From the NCBI RefSeq assembly GCF_042186555.1, contig NC_133333.1, forward strand, positions 67,711,555-67,775,554: a stretch of DNA of 64,000 nucleotides. The letters run 5' to 3'. Below, in pieces: positions 53,323 through 63,738 of the stretch; the first letter of the stretch is position 1, and the number at the start of each line of letters is the position of its first letter. Both the position numbers and the translations under genes were made by a program. The notes below the pieces were generated by a model. That model had not been told where the DNA came from and made no database searches. It worked only from the letters and a program-made list of their open reading frames with translations. The DNA comes from Aquarana catesbeiana. Lineage: Eukaryota; Chordata; Amphibia; Anura; Ranidae.

Positions 53323-56300
53323 TTAGAGAAATGTCTCGGCCCCAGCCCATGACTCCCACAGCTTCCACTTTGTCCATTCTTTATTTAAGCGGCCTACGCT
53401 GGAGGCCATCACTATTTCGAAATTATAATGGAGGTTCACTGTGTCAAGAGTGTGTTCTATGGTTAGGGGTTTATCAGATTTCCACAACCTTGCTATGCAC
53501 AGTCTGGCTGCGAGTAAGATGTGAGTCAGGACATGTCTATATTTCGGGAGGACAGAATCAATATTTAGGTTCAGTATCGCCAGGTCAGGGGAAGGATGTA
53601 TGGCTTGGTTCGCAATGTCTGACAGTATGAGAAAAATTGTATGCCAGTATTTCTGTAATCGTGGACAGGACCGAAATATGTGGAGTATATCACCCTTGGC
53701 TGAGTTGCAGCTCCAACATTGGTCGCTCGTGGAGGAGCTGAACTTAGCTAGCTTTGAGGGGGTTAGATACCATCTAAGGGACAGTTTTTGGGTTGTCTCC
53801 CAAAGTGTGGAGCATTTTGTGGCAGCATAGTTTGACCTAAGTGCTCTTTGCCATTGGTGTTCCGTGTATATGATTGACTTAAGTCACGTTCCCAGTGAAT
53901 GTGGGGGGGGGGTTTAGTGAATTGTAGCTTGTGGTGTAGGATATTGTGGAATAGAGATATACCTTTCATTTTGGGGAAGGAGGTCGTTAAATATTCCCAT
54001 GCTCAGGAATGTACTGTGTAGAGAGGGAATTGGATGACTTTAAGGCAATGAGTAACGCGTATGTATGTGAAGAGGTCTGCTTGAGGCAGGTCTAATTTGC
54101 GTTGAAGAAGGGAGAAGGGCTTAGGATTGTCTTTTTGAAGAATATCTTGAATGTTATGGATACCCTTCTTGGACCATTGGACTAAGTGTAAATCGGGTGA
54201 AAGGTGGTGGAGAGATTCTATCGGGATAGGAATGGGAGGGATGTCAGGAGTAGCGCGACCGTTGTGTAGTAATCTTTTCCATGCCGTGATTGATGCTATC
54301 ATAGTAGGAGGTAAGGTTGACGATAGTTTTGGGCCCCAGGGCATGCTCATCACCCAAAATTTTAGGTTTGGACGGAGCAGGGTTGAGTGCTCGATGGAGC
54401 TCCAGAGCTTGCTAGGGCTGGACTGGAACCACTCATCCATTTGAGCTAAGATAGCCGCTGTGTGGTAGTCTTCAAATTCGATTGTGCCCGAGCCCCCCGC
54501 CAATCTGTGGTGTCTGAGCCCCGAGTGTGCGCATCTAGGCTTAGTTCCATTCCAAATAGCTTTGTTAAACATAGTTTGTAGAGATTTGAAATATTGTTTA
54601 GGAATAGGGATGGGGAGAGTTCTGAACAGGTAAAGAATTTGTGGTAAGTTAATCATTTTGAACGCTGCGAGTCTACCGGACCATGAGAGGTTGTGTTTGG
54701 TTAGGTTTAGTTTTTCGCTTTTTAATTTGGCTAGGAGAGGTTTGAAATTTGCTGTGAAGAGTTGTTTGGTTGATTTAGTTAGATGTATTCCCAAGTAAGA
54801 GATACTATTGTCTGCCCATGCCAAGGGCAATTGAGCCTGTAAAAGGTGTCTGGTAGTGGCGTCTATTTTAATGTCTAGGATGTGTGATTTAGTTACATTC
54901 AGTTTGTAGTACGAGATTCGTCCAAACCATTCTAGTAGTTTGTGGGCTTCAGTTTAGGAGGAATTTGGGTTGGTGAGTATTAGTATGACGTTGTCTGCAA
55001 AAAGACTAATCTTGTGTTGGGTTTTGCCTATCATGAGACCAGTAATGAGGGGGTTCGAGCGAACGTATTCTGCTAAAGGTTCTATCAACATATTGAAAAT
55101 CAGTGGGGATAGCGGGCATCCCTGGCGAGTGCCATTCGTTATGCGAAAAGGTCGTGATAGCATGTCCACAGAATACACCTGTGCTGATGGGGTAGTATAC
55201 AGTGCCATTATAGCATCATATATGAAACCTCTGAACCCAAACTTGGTCAAGACTTCTTGTAGGTAGGACCAATGGACTCTATCGAACGCCTTCTCTGCGT
55301 CCAAGGATAGGAGCAGAGAAGGCATTCCACTGGACCCAATATGATGCATCAGATTTATCATCCGTCTTGTGGCGTCGGGAGCTTGTCTATCTCTTATGAA
55401 CCCCGATTGATCTTTGTGAATGAGATCAGGCATGACCGTCATCAGGCGTCTAGCAATTGTTTTGGCATAGATTTTAACGTCAAGGTTCAACAGAGATATT
55501 GGACGAAAATTTGGAGGAGAGGTTGGATCTTTTCCCGGTTTCGGGATGGTAACAATAATAGCGTTCAGGGATTCATCAGCGAGCTTGGAAGAGGAGGCAG
55601 CAAAGTTGAAATATTCTGTCAGATGGGGAATTAAGTGGCTGGAAAAGTGCTTATAGTATTCTCCCGTGAACCCATCAGGTCTGGGAGCTTTGTTCAAGGG
55701 CAGAGATTAAATTGTGTTTAGGATTTCCTGTTCAGAGAACGGTTTGCTTAGAAAAGCCAATTGGGGATCCTTCAGGGTCAGGAGTTTAACTTGGTGGGGA
55801 AAGTCAGTAATGTCAGCAGAGGATGGTTGGTAGGTATTAGGGTCGTTTTTGATGTTGTACAAGTTACTATAATATTCGCTATGTCTTGGGGATTAGTCAG
55901 TTTGTCATTGGAGCAGGGGTGGAATAGGTAGGCTATTCTGGACTTAATTCTCTGTCCCTTGAGACGTTGTGCCAGTCTCTTGCCTACTTTGTTGGATGTA
56001 GAGTAAGTGTTGGCTTTGATTTTGCGTTGGATTTGTTCGTATGAATATAGAAGTACGGCACGTAGGTCCCTTCTAAGGGTCAAAAGTTGGGCTAGAATTG
56101 TCGGGTTTGGGTTGTTCTTGTGTTGGGATTCAAGAGCTGCAATTTGGGATGTAGGGGTGTCTATTTACTGCATCCTCTTTCTCTTGCATATGGCGCTTAA
56201 TTTCATAATTGTACCTCTAAGAACTGCTTTGTGTGCGTTCCACATCGTGACGGGGTCCCCCACTGAACCTTTTTTTAAATCAAAGTATTCTTGCAGTTGT

Positions 56301-57128
56301 TTTTTAATATCTTGGGAGTAGGTTGGGTGTTGCAGAATGTAATTATTCGCACGCCAGAGGAACGTATTCTGCTGGGGTGCAGTGTTGTTGATAGAAATGG
56401 TGATTGGAGCATGGTCCAACCACGTCATGGTGTGGATTACAGATGCACCAATGTTTTGTAATAGCCACTTGTCTGTGAGGAACATATCAATCCTGGAGTA
56501 CGATTTGTGGTGTGGGGAAAAGGAAGTATAATCTTTTTCAGTCCCATGATGGCACCTCCACTCGTCAAAAACGTCATGTGAGGAGTTGCCCCAGGGGAGA
56601 TTCTCTTCTTTTCGCTACTGAAGTAGAGTTCATGTGGATGTCTGCAACCATGTTGAAATCTCCACAGATGATCAGATGCTCTTGCCGTGCCTCTCGTACC
56701 TTGAGGAAAGCTCTTCTAAGGAAGCACATCCTGTGGGTATTGGGGGCATAAATATTCATCAAGGTATAGGTGACCTTGTTGAGGGTAAATATTAAGATGA
56801 GATAGCGACCATTAGGGTCGGGGATTTCCTGTAGCAGATGGAAGTCTGGACCATTCTTTATGGCAATGAGGACTCCTCGTTTCTTGGAGCTATAGGTGGC
56901 ATGGAAGACTTGGGGATATTTGCTATTGGAACAAAGAGCTGTAGCTGTGGGAAGCAAATGTGTTTCTTTAACACATAGGATATCACTGTCCAGTTTAACT
57001 GCCGTGTGCCATAAAGAGTGGCGCTTTGCCGGATGGCATTGAGGGACTATACGTTGCATGGCATGGTGTCCTGCTAAGAGTGTCAGATATGCAAAGAAAT
57101 GAGTGTCACTTACAGTTAGTCGATTCAA
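53323..57128 (-). pseudogene. L1-type ORF2: endonuclease, RT, Cys-rich C-terminus
   Basis: Endonuclease pieces (57128-56165): KRHSLWHTAVKLDSDILCVK with ETHLL, LMNIYAPNTH, ICGDFNMVAD, then WLDHAPITI. RT (55697-54954): PDGFTGEYYKHF, TIPKPGKDPTSPPNFRPISL, KDQSGFIRDRQAPD, LSLDAEKAFDRVHWSYL, RQGCPLSPLIFNML. The catalytic motif reads FADN in place of FADD near 54995, so one metal-binding Asp is lost. After 54830 it continues SYLGIHLTKSTKQLF and SGRLAAFKMINLPQILYLF. The C-terminal Cys/His motif CWSCNSAKGDILHIFRSCP (about 53725-53670) leads to TAA at 53325-53323. At least four frame breaks separate these parts. The first ATG is uncertain. Confidence 0.85.
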
Positions 57129-57500
57129 GGGTGTGAAGCGTAGGTGCCTCCTCTACGGGGGAGAGAAAATTCCTGTTGTGCGTTGTCGCAGAGCAGAAGT
57201 TCTGGAGTTGAGGCTGTAGGAGAGAGCTGGGGGGAAAGCAACAAGTCAGCAGGCTAGATGATGAAAACGTGAGAATGATATCTCAAAACAACAATCAAAA
57301 GAGGAAAATAAGAATTGTAACAGATCTTCCGGTATGTTGTATATGTGCGGTAAACAGATTGTGGCGACGTGAGTAATAAGAAGCTACGGATAGCTATGCC
57401 GCAAGTGGTGGAAAACAGTTTGTAGGTAGTAGAACCGAAAAAAAAAACTTCGCACAAGGTAGCAAGGGAGAAGTATGGTGGTGGTTGTGACCCAACAGAT

Positions 57501-58685
57501 TCAGGTGTTAATTTGGGTTTGGTGCATTTTTGAGCCCTGGTTGGTGCGCCTGTGATGAGGTATGCGTTGCGGCAAAGGTGAGATTCCTTCCACCGGGGGT
57601 TCAAGAATGATGCCCCAATCATAAAGTAGACGCATTCCTTTCATTAGGTCACTGACAACATGGGTGGTTCCATTCTTTGTGATGAGCAAAGTCGCAGGAT
57701 AGTGCCATTTGTACTGAATTTTATGGTTAAAAAGGCCTTTGGTTATGGGGTTCAGCTTTCTCCTCAGTTGTAGCGTATATTTGGACAGGTCAGGGAAGAT
57801 CTGGATTCCGTCGTATGGTCTGGGCAGAGGACCTTTGGATCTGGCTTCAGACATCATCTTTTCTTTGATGCGGAAAAAATGAATTCTCATGAGAACGTCT
57901 CTTGGGACTGATGCTGCTAGGTGTGAGGGTTTTGCAATCCTATGGATTCTATCAATGGTAATGTCTCTGGGAGCCGCATCGGGCAGGATAGTGTGTATGA
58001 GGTCTTTGTCGTATTTAGGAAGATCTCCCGGGGGGGCCGTCTCAGGGACCCCTCTCAGTTTGACGTTGTTGCGTCGCGAGCGGTCTTCCAAATCGCCCAG
58101 CTTGGCCCTGACCCAGTCTTGTTCCCCTTTAATTTCATCCACTGCATCAATTATGCCATTTACTGTAGTTGAGCATTCTGTCATGCCCTGCTCTATGGTA
58201 GAGATTCTATTATCCATAGAATGCATGTCTGTGGAGATTTTTGTGAAATGGGATGTCAGATCAGTCATCAGAGAGGTTTGCAGAGACATGAGCATCTCTT
58301 TGAGTGTGGTGTCAATAACTGGGAGACCAGAGGTGGGGAAGGATGCCATGCAATTATGCAGGGCCTGGTTGGATAAAAATGGAGTGAAGGCCTGGGCCTG
58401 GGCAGCCATCCTAGCAGGCGGTGACTGCAGATGCGGTGCATCCATCCGCATCAGAGCTTTGGCTGGGCTGGAGGTAAGAGGGTCAGAACCTGAGTCCTGT
58501 GTGGGGGATAAGGGCAGTGGAGCAGTGCCCATTTCCAAGTGGATGGCGTCTGGGAGGTCTGTGTAAGCCTCCCTCGGCTCCGTCAGGCCGCCGGCATCAT
58601 CTTGGATCACACTGACCTTGTCCTGAGGGAACATGAAGGTGGTGAGCTTTCTGATGCCGCAATCGCCCATCCGCTTGCGGGACAT
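57501..58685 (-). CDS. L1-type ORF1, intact RNA-binding chaperone
   Basis: An unbroken 394-codon frame starting MSRKRMGDCGIRKL. A disordered Ser/Pro segment covers residues ~40-105. A coiled-coil region follows at ~125-200 (LKEMLMSLQTSLMTDLTSHF, MDNRISTIEQGM, IIDAVDEIKGEQDWVRAKLG). Then comes the RRM (DLEDRSRRNNVKLRGVPE to PRDVLMRIHFFRIKEKMM). The C-terminal domain follows (IFPDLSKYTLQLRRKLNPIT, YKWHYPATLLITKNGTTHVV). This is the full L1 ORF1 plan: a trimeric RNA-binding nucleic-acid chaperone forming the retrotransposition particle with ORF2p. The start is the first in-frame ATG, about 145 bp from the element's 5' end. ORF2 begins some 370 bp after its stop. Confidence 0.88.
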   Translation of the reverse strand: MSRKRMGDCGIRKLTTFMFPQDKVSVIQDDAGGLTEPREAYTDLPDAIHLEMGTAPLPLSPTQDSGSDPLTSSPAKALMRMDAPHLQSPPARMAAQAQAFTPFLSNQALHNCMASFPTSGLPVIDTTLKEMLMSLQTSLMTDLTSHFTKISTDMHSMDNRISTIEQGMTECSTTVNGIIDAVDEIKGEQDWVRAKLGDLEDRSRRNNVKLRGVPETAPPGDLPKYDKDLIHTILPDAAPRDITIDRIHRIAKPSHLAASVPRDVLMRIHFFRIKEKMMSEARSKGPLPRPYDGIQIFPDLSKYTLQLRRKLNPITKGLFNHKIQYKWHYPATLLITKNGTTHVVSDLMKGMRLLYDWGIILEPPVEGISPLPQRIPHHRRTNQGSKMHQTQINT

Positions 58686-59225
58686 TGTCGGTCGGCACCT
58701 GGGGACGCTGTGGAGTGATTTTGGGCTGGCTCCGTGGCTTCTGTCGGGTCCTGTACGTTCCGGTTTTCTCCCTTGCTGAAGAGCTGTGGATTCAGGCGTC
58801 CATTTTCAGTGCCGGCTAGCCACGCCCCCTCATTTTTGGATATTTTGATATTAAATTTTGCAAAAGGTAATTTTTCTCCTTCATTGATGTACGCTGATCA
58901 GGCGGCACTGATTGGTTACACTGATAGTCAGCACTGCTTGGGATCACTGGTGGGCATTGATAGGTGGCACTGGAAGGGGGTACTGGTGGGCACAGATGAG
59001 GCAAGAATTGCCTCTTCGAGACCAATGTCCCTTGCACCTAAGCCGGTGATCAGCTTTTATTTTTATCCTCATGCTGTCAGCATGAGTAGAAAAAATAAAC
59101 AGATCGGCCCTTACTTCGATCTGTGATCACCCAGTCTCAGTGACTACGTTCTATGACAGCCTCCCAGAAATTCAGGTCCACGCTGTGGCCGTCGTTTGGC
59201 TATAGCACAGACACCAAGTGGTTAA

Positions 59226-59512
59226 TAGAAAAACAGATGCAGATTTCTAGGACTGGCCAAAAATAATGTTTTAGAGTCAAAGGCAACTGATTACTTTCTA
59301 TTAAAGGTCTAAATGGGCCATTAACATGCATCACAATTGAACTTAGGAATGTGTCTTTGCAAAGTTAAACTCATTAAAATCCTTTCTTATTTTTGCTTGG
59401 GGATAGACTGCAGAGGGATTATAAGTTTTGGGGGATGTCTACACCCCTGATAGGGTGAAGACACCTACCAAATTTTGCCAATTTCGCATTCAAAACTATT
59501 CACTCCCTGTCA
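59226..59512. other. Short unassigned spacer
   Basis: Non-coding sequence between two transposons. I see nothing recognisable in it. Confidence 0.5.
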
Positions 59513-59991
59513 CATAGCCAAACAGGAAGTGAGGGTAAAACCCTACCAATGTATGTCCTTGGGGACACACAGGTCAATCTAAATAGTTTCCCCATTCGGG
59601 AAATTGCACTCTAGCATTTTGCCATGTACATCCCAAATTATTATGTATCTTGGGCTTTATTTACTAAAAGGTAAATCCACTTTGCACCACACTTGTGAAG
59701 TTCAGTTGCTGGAGATCCGAGGGGGACATGCAAGGAAATGAAAAAAAAAAAGCATCTTTGCCTCTACATGATTGGATGATAAAATCACCAGTGCTACCCT
59801 TCTGATTTTCATCAACTACACTTGTATTGCAGAAAGGATTTGCCTTTAATAAACCCCAAAATACCTAATAATTTGGGGTGTACACAACAAAGTGCTAGAG
59901 TGCAATTTGCATAATGGGGGCACTAGTTAGATTGACCTGTGTGTCCCCAAGGAAAAATTAGGGTTTTACTCTCACTTCCTGTTTGGCTATG
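59513..59991. mobile_element. Fold-back MITE with a nested MITE in its loop
   Basis: Arms of about 130 bp (59513-59645 and 59862-59991) are inverted complements: CATAGCCAAACAGGAAGTGA against TCACTTCCTGTTTGGCTATG, and GGGGACACACAGGTCAATCT against AGATTGACCTGTGTGTCCCC. The loop (59650-59860) has its own ends, GGGCTTTATTTACTAAA and TTTAATAAACCCC, so it is likely a second element. Confidence 0.8.
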
Positions 59992-60137
59992 ACAGGAAGT
60001 GAAGCCAATTTTAAGAAAAGGGACAAAGCCCAACCTTTAAAAAAAATAAATAAATAAATAAACATCTTGATTTCCCTCAAATGTCCACAATTGGAAAAGG
60101 ATTGGCTTCAGCTTGATTTTAGTTCAGCACTCTAAAT

Positions 60138-60326
60138 CAGTGCTTCTCAACCCTGTCCTCGAGTACCCCCCAACAGGCCATGTTTGCAGGTTTTCCTTCA
60201 TCTTGCACAGGTGCTTTAAATCAAAGTCAATGGCTTTGTATTTTGGACAGCTATTTTAGAGAAGATAAAATTTCCTAAACATGTCCTGTCAGGGGGGTAC
60301 TTGAGGACTGAGGCTGAAAACCACTG
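60138..60326. mobile_element. hAT-type MITE (CAGTG...CACTG)
   Basis: The ends CAGTGCTTCTCAACC and GGCTGAAAACCACTG are imperfect inverted repeats of the kind seen in hAT-Charlie-like MITEs. Flanks CTCTAAAT (60130-60137) and CTCAAAAA (60327-60334) agree at 6 of 8 positions as an aged 8-bp target duplication. Inside, CCTCGAGTACCCCCC mirrors GGGGGGTACTTGAGG. Length 189 bp, non-coding. Confidence 0.72.
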
Positions 60327-60499
60327 CTCAAAAAGAAAATTGAATACTTACCACTCTGAAATGTTACTTTCCTGGTCACTATCCATGGCAGCATATGCAC
60401 AATCCATGCATGTGCTACCCTGAAGGCACCAGGAAAGTAACTTAAAAATAAAAAATTAAAAAAAAATGAAAAAGGGATTTGTCCAAGACATGCCAATCA

Positions 60500-60898
60500 G
60501 CCTAGTTAAAGTGGGATTCCACTCAAAAAAAACAAAAATACCTGAAAAATTCTAAAAAACAAAAAAAATTTGGATATATTTTTTTTTACTTACCTCTAAA
60601 TGCCTGTTGCTAGGTGGTCCCTCGTAGTCTGCCTCTTCCTTTGCCTGGGCTGGTGACATCACTTCTCCCTCAGCACAGGAAGGGCTCGGCTCTGCTCCCT
60701 CCCTCCTGTCAATCATCTGGGACCCATTACAGGTCCCAGGTGATTGAGCGACCAATCATGGCACGCGGCGCCGCTCGCGCATGCGCAGTGGGTGCCAGGC
60801 TGTGAAGCCACAGCCCGGCGCCCACAGTTGAAATGCCGGCGCCGACGAGCGGGGCTTCGATCCCCCACATCGCTGGACCCAGGGACAGGTAAGTGCCG
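60500..60898. repeat. Interspersed repeat bearing splice-donor motifs on both strands
   Basis: AGGTAAGT occurs on the - strand at 60595-60588 and CAGGTAAGT on the + strand at 60886-60894, near the two ends of a GC-rich block. The block has a dyad (CAATCATCTGGGACC against GGTCCCAGGTGATTG at 60711-60746) and GCGCATGCGC at 60777-60786. No ORF of note. Confidence 0.4.
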
Positions 60899-60899
60899 G

Positions 60900-61135
60900 T
60901 TCACACTACCGCGACTTGGGATCCGACTTGTCAGACCTCAAGTCGCCCCAAGTCGCTTGACATCTGAAAGTCCATTACAGTGAATGAGAGCCGTCTGTAT
61001 GTACGCTACTGAAGTCGCTCCGACTTCAGAAAAGGTCCCTGTACTACTTCAAGGCGACTTGTAGGCGACTTGTACCCATTGATTTCAATGGAAGTCGCCT
61101 ACAAGTCGGATCGTGATCTATAATGAAGCGACTTC
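60900..61135. mobile_element. MITE-like repeat built on GCGACTT motifs
   Basis: Repeated GCGACTT/AAGTCGC motifs and a CCATTGATTTCAATGG palindrome at 61076-61091. Ends are not certain. It shares its word content with family C (52035-52575), though the sequence differs. Confidence 0.4.
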
Positions 61136-61255
61136 ACAGGAAAGAAGAAAAGATTTTCCCAGCACTCCCCACTGCAGGCAGCCCCGTCCCTCCCACAGAG
61201 TACTTCCTGGATGCTGTGATCTCTGTGTATACTACCAGTGTGATCTGTGTGTACA

Positions 61256-63730
61256 ATGTCCACCAGAGCAAACAGGGATGTCCATCATAGAGAGGCAGTT
61301 GACAATGAGTCCTTAATAAGACTCGTGAGGCAGCATCCCTGTATCTATGTCCGGACTGATCCTAACTACAAGGATCAAAGTAAGAGGGATAGTGCCTGGC
61401 TGGACATCTGTCAACGTACCATTGATGATTGGGACACATTGACGAGGATTGAACAAAGTGACAAATGTAAGTTTACCTTTTTTTAAATTCATGTCTGTTA
61501 TCTATGTGTTATCTATGTTATCTTATGTTATGTTATCTATGTTATCTATGTGTTTATGCAAGGCACTGACATACTTGACTAGGCATGATTGGAAGTGTAT
61601 TGGTAATTAATGTAGACAATGAATAATGAATATCAGCCCAAAATAAGGATTGTTTTATTATCACAGTATATGTCAAAATTTAAACAAAAATAGTATTTAA
61701 AACATTAACGACAGTAACATAGCCTGACAAAATTTAAAACTCAAGAAACTGCAGGCTTGAAAAATTCAAATAAAAGGTAACAGCGGCAAAAAATATCATA
61801 TGCAGTTATGAAATGGCATCCATTTGCCATTCTAATTCACCAGCCGGTGAAAGAAAGAAAGAAGCAAATTGCTCTCTAACAGTGGCACCATCGCTGGATC
61901 CCCTTGTAGCACTGAGGTGTGCACTTTCCATATCGTGCATTAGTGAATCCTCAAAGCGGTACCCATCACGTATCCGTACAAAATTGTGCAGCACGCAAGC
62001 TGCTTTAACAGCATTAATAGCATTTTCGATGTTTAATGCAATTGGCGTATGTAACAAACGCCATTTGTTTGCCAGAATACCAAAGCTGCATTCTACCACC
62101 CTTCTTGCCCTTGTTAGGCGATAGTTGAACACTTTTTTAGGGGTAGTCAGGTTCCTATTCGAATAAGGCCTCATTAAGTGTTCCCCCAATGCAAATGCCT
62201 CATCTGCGATGAACACATAGGGCATTAGGGGTTCAGTCGTGCCTGGAAGAGGACAGTTCTCTGGAATATCCAAACGATTATCCCGTAGCCTTTCACCAAA
62301 AGATGAATTAACAAAAATGCGCGAATCGCAGCTACTACCGTACGATCCTATGTCTATATAAGTGAAACAATAGTTCGCATCGGCTACGGCCAGCAGTACA
62401 AAAGAACAAAATTTTTTATAGTTGAAGTACATGCTTCCACTACCAACTGGCTTTATAACACGCACATGCTTGCCATCTATAGCACCAATGCAATTGGGGA
62501 AATTGCACCGACTCCAAAATAGGTTCGCAATGTCCCGCCAATTCTCTGGTGTAGGCTTCTTCATGACTATAGTGTTAAGAACATCCCATAAGATTTGGCA
62601 AGTTTCTTTGATGATTCCGCTGATAGTTGACCTGCCCACCATGAACTCATAATGTAGGCTGATTATGGAATGACCGGTTGCCAGGTATCTAAAAGACAAA
62701 ACACATAATCATTATGTTCCAATTTCTGTTTTGCAGTATCGATCTTACAAACAAGATGGAAAGGGCTGCGTGACTGCTATATGAGGTATCTCCGCAAAAT
62801 CAAGGCTGGACGGAGTGGATCTGCAACTAGAAGGGTGGTACCCTATATACATGCGGAGGAACTCGAGTTTCTGAGGCCTTGGATGGATCTGAGAGAGTGA
62901 GATAACATCTTTCATATTTGTAAAGTGATACTATACAATTATATAAATAAGGGTGTGCCTTAACTGTATTCTATGTTTAATAATGCAGAACCCAATCCAG
63001 TTGGGAAGTACCTCGTGAAGGGCAGGCGGAATCAGAACCCGCTGCAAGTGGCGAAGCAGCATCCCAGGAAGCAGGAGGGTCGCTGGATCAATCAATTTTG
63101 AATGAAGCACAAGCTGCACAGCAGAGCAACCAGGAAGAGGCTTCAGCAAGCACGCTGCAGCAGGCTCAGCCTATCCGGCTCCCAAACCAACGTAGGAGCA
63201 GACCAACAACAAGGGGAAGGATCACCGAAAATATGGAGAGATTTTCCCAACTTGTGGAAAGTATGAACCAAAAATTAGACGAGCTAAACTCGGAAGACCA
63301 TGGCTTTGGTCTGATGGTTGCAGGAATGATGCAGCGAATTCCCCTGGAGCGCAAGCATGCAGTGAAGAAGGCAGTGATGGACCTCCTTGAAGGAAGTATC
63401 CATAATGATCCCATTCCCACCTCACACATGTTTGTACCACCACCACCACCATCTGGCCCATATTATCCATACCCCAACCCTCCACCGCCCAGAACCCACC
63501 CCTACTATCCCCCTCGTTTCCGTCCATACTCCGATGAGTATGGTCATGCACTGAATCCTGCCCATCCACCAATCCCCTATCCATCTCCATCCCCAATTCC
63601 ATCTGCTATTGGTGCACCAGGGTACCTACAATATAGGCGTAATGAAAATGATTTCCCACCAACACCATCCCCCATGCCTTCCACCAGCTCTGGAACCTCT
63701 GGCTACGACCCAGTTTATGAGGAATTATAA
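61256..63730 (+). CDS. Harbinger MADF/BESS-domain accessory protein (three exons, 370 aa)
   Basis: Exons 61256-61466, 62737-62896 and 62989-63730, joined by GTAAGT and GTGAGA donors and TTTTGCAG and TAATGCAG acceptors. All phases fit, giving 370 residues without a stop. The MADF DNA-binding domain spans residues ~18-120 (ESLIRLVRQHPCIYVRTDPN, LQTRWKGLRDCYMRYLRKIK, YIHAEELEFLRPWMDL). A Gln/Ala/Glu linker follows, then a BESS-like motif at ~215-250 (GFGLMVAGMMQRIPLERKHA, VKKAVMDLLEG) and a Pro/Tyr-rich tail ending YDPVYEEL. AATAAA follows at 63733. MADF-BESS proteins bind DNA through MADF and partner proteins through BESS. Here it probably recruits the transposase to the termini in the nucleus. 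The ATG at 61256 is the first in frame. Confidence 0.82.
61654..61659 (-). terminator. Polyadenylation signal of transposase copy 3
   Basis: AATAAA on the - strand, about 150 bases past the transposase stop codon. It fits a 3' end lying inside the MADF gene's first intron. Confidence 0.5.
61806..62692 (-). CDS. Harbinger DDE transposase, catalytic exon, intact
   Basis: An open exon of about 295 codons, starting after the acceptor TTTTGTCTTTTAG at 62693 with the frame RYLATGHSIISLHYEFMVGR. The DDE_Tnp_4 core has all three acidic positions: GAIDGKHVRVIKPVGSGSMY (first Asp), YIDIGSYGSSCDSRIF (second), FIADEAFALGEHLMRPYSNR (Glu). Then comes NYRLTRARRVVECSFGILAN and a C-terminus ending LEWQMDAIS. 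The enzyme would cut and join the element's ends at TWA-type targets. The N-terminal helical exon must lie to the right. A good donor (AG|GTAAGT at about 63928-63923, -) exists, and its frame could join, but that exon's protein is not recognisable. The copy is not provably complete. Confidence 0.8.
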
Positions 63731-63732
63731 AA

Positions 63733-63738
63733 AATAAA
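63733..63738 (+). terminator. Polyadenylation signal of the MADF/BESS gene
   Basis: AATAAA begins three bases after the TAA stop of exon 3. A very short 3' UTR is implied. Confidence 0.55.

Larger units (their letters stand above)
52960..58831 (-). mobile_element. Full-length L1-type LINE with target-site duplication
   Basis: About 5.87 kb, flanked by ATTTTTGGATATTTT at 52945-52959 and again at 58832-58846 (15 bp, perfect). The 5' end on the - strand starts at GGGGGCGTGGCTAGCC (58831 inward). The 3' end is A-rich (AAAAA-CTATTGAAACAAAAAAA in - sense). ORF1 is intact and ORF2 is broken. Being complete with a perfect duplication, it is a fairly recent insertion. Confidence 0.88.
52720..59225. 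mobile_element. TTAA-type MITE split by a full-length L1
   Basis: The ends are TTAACCACTTG (52720-52730) and CAAGTGGTTAA (59215-59225), an 11-bp inverted repeat that includes the TTAA target. Without the L1 it is about 619 bp and non-coding. The left part has CAATTGCGCGGTCAT, seen also near 14430 in the related remnant. TTAA targets fit Kolobok/piggyBac-type elements. Confidence 0.7.

Noticed and set aside
57889..58566. 225-codon + strand frame opposite L1 ORF1
   Set aside because: Shadow of the intact ORF1 on the - strand, whose domains are clear.
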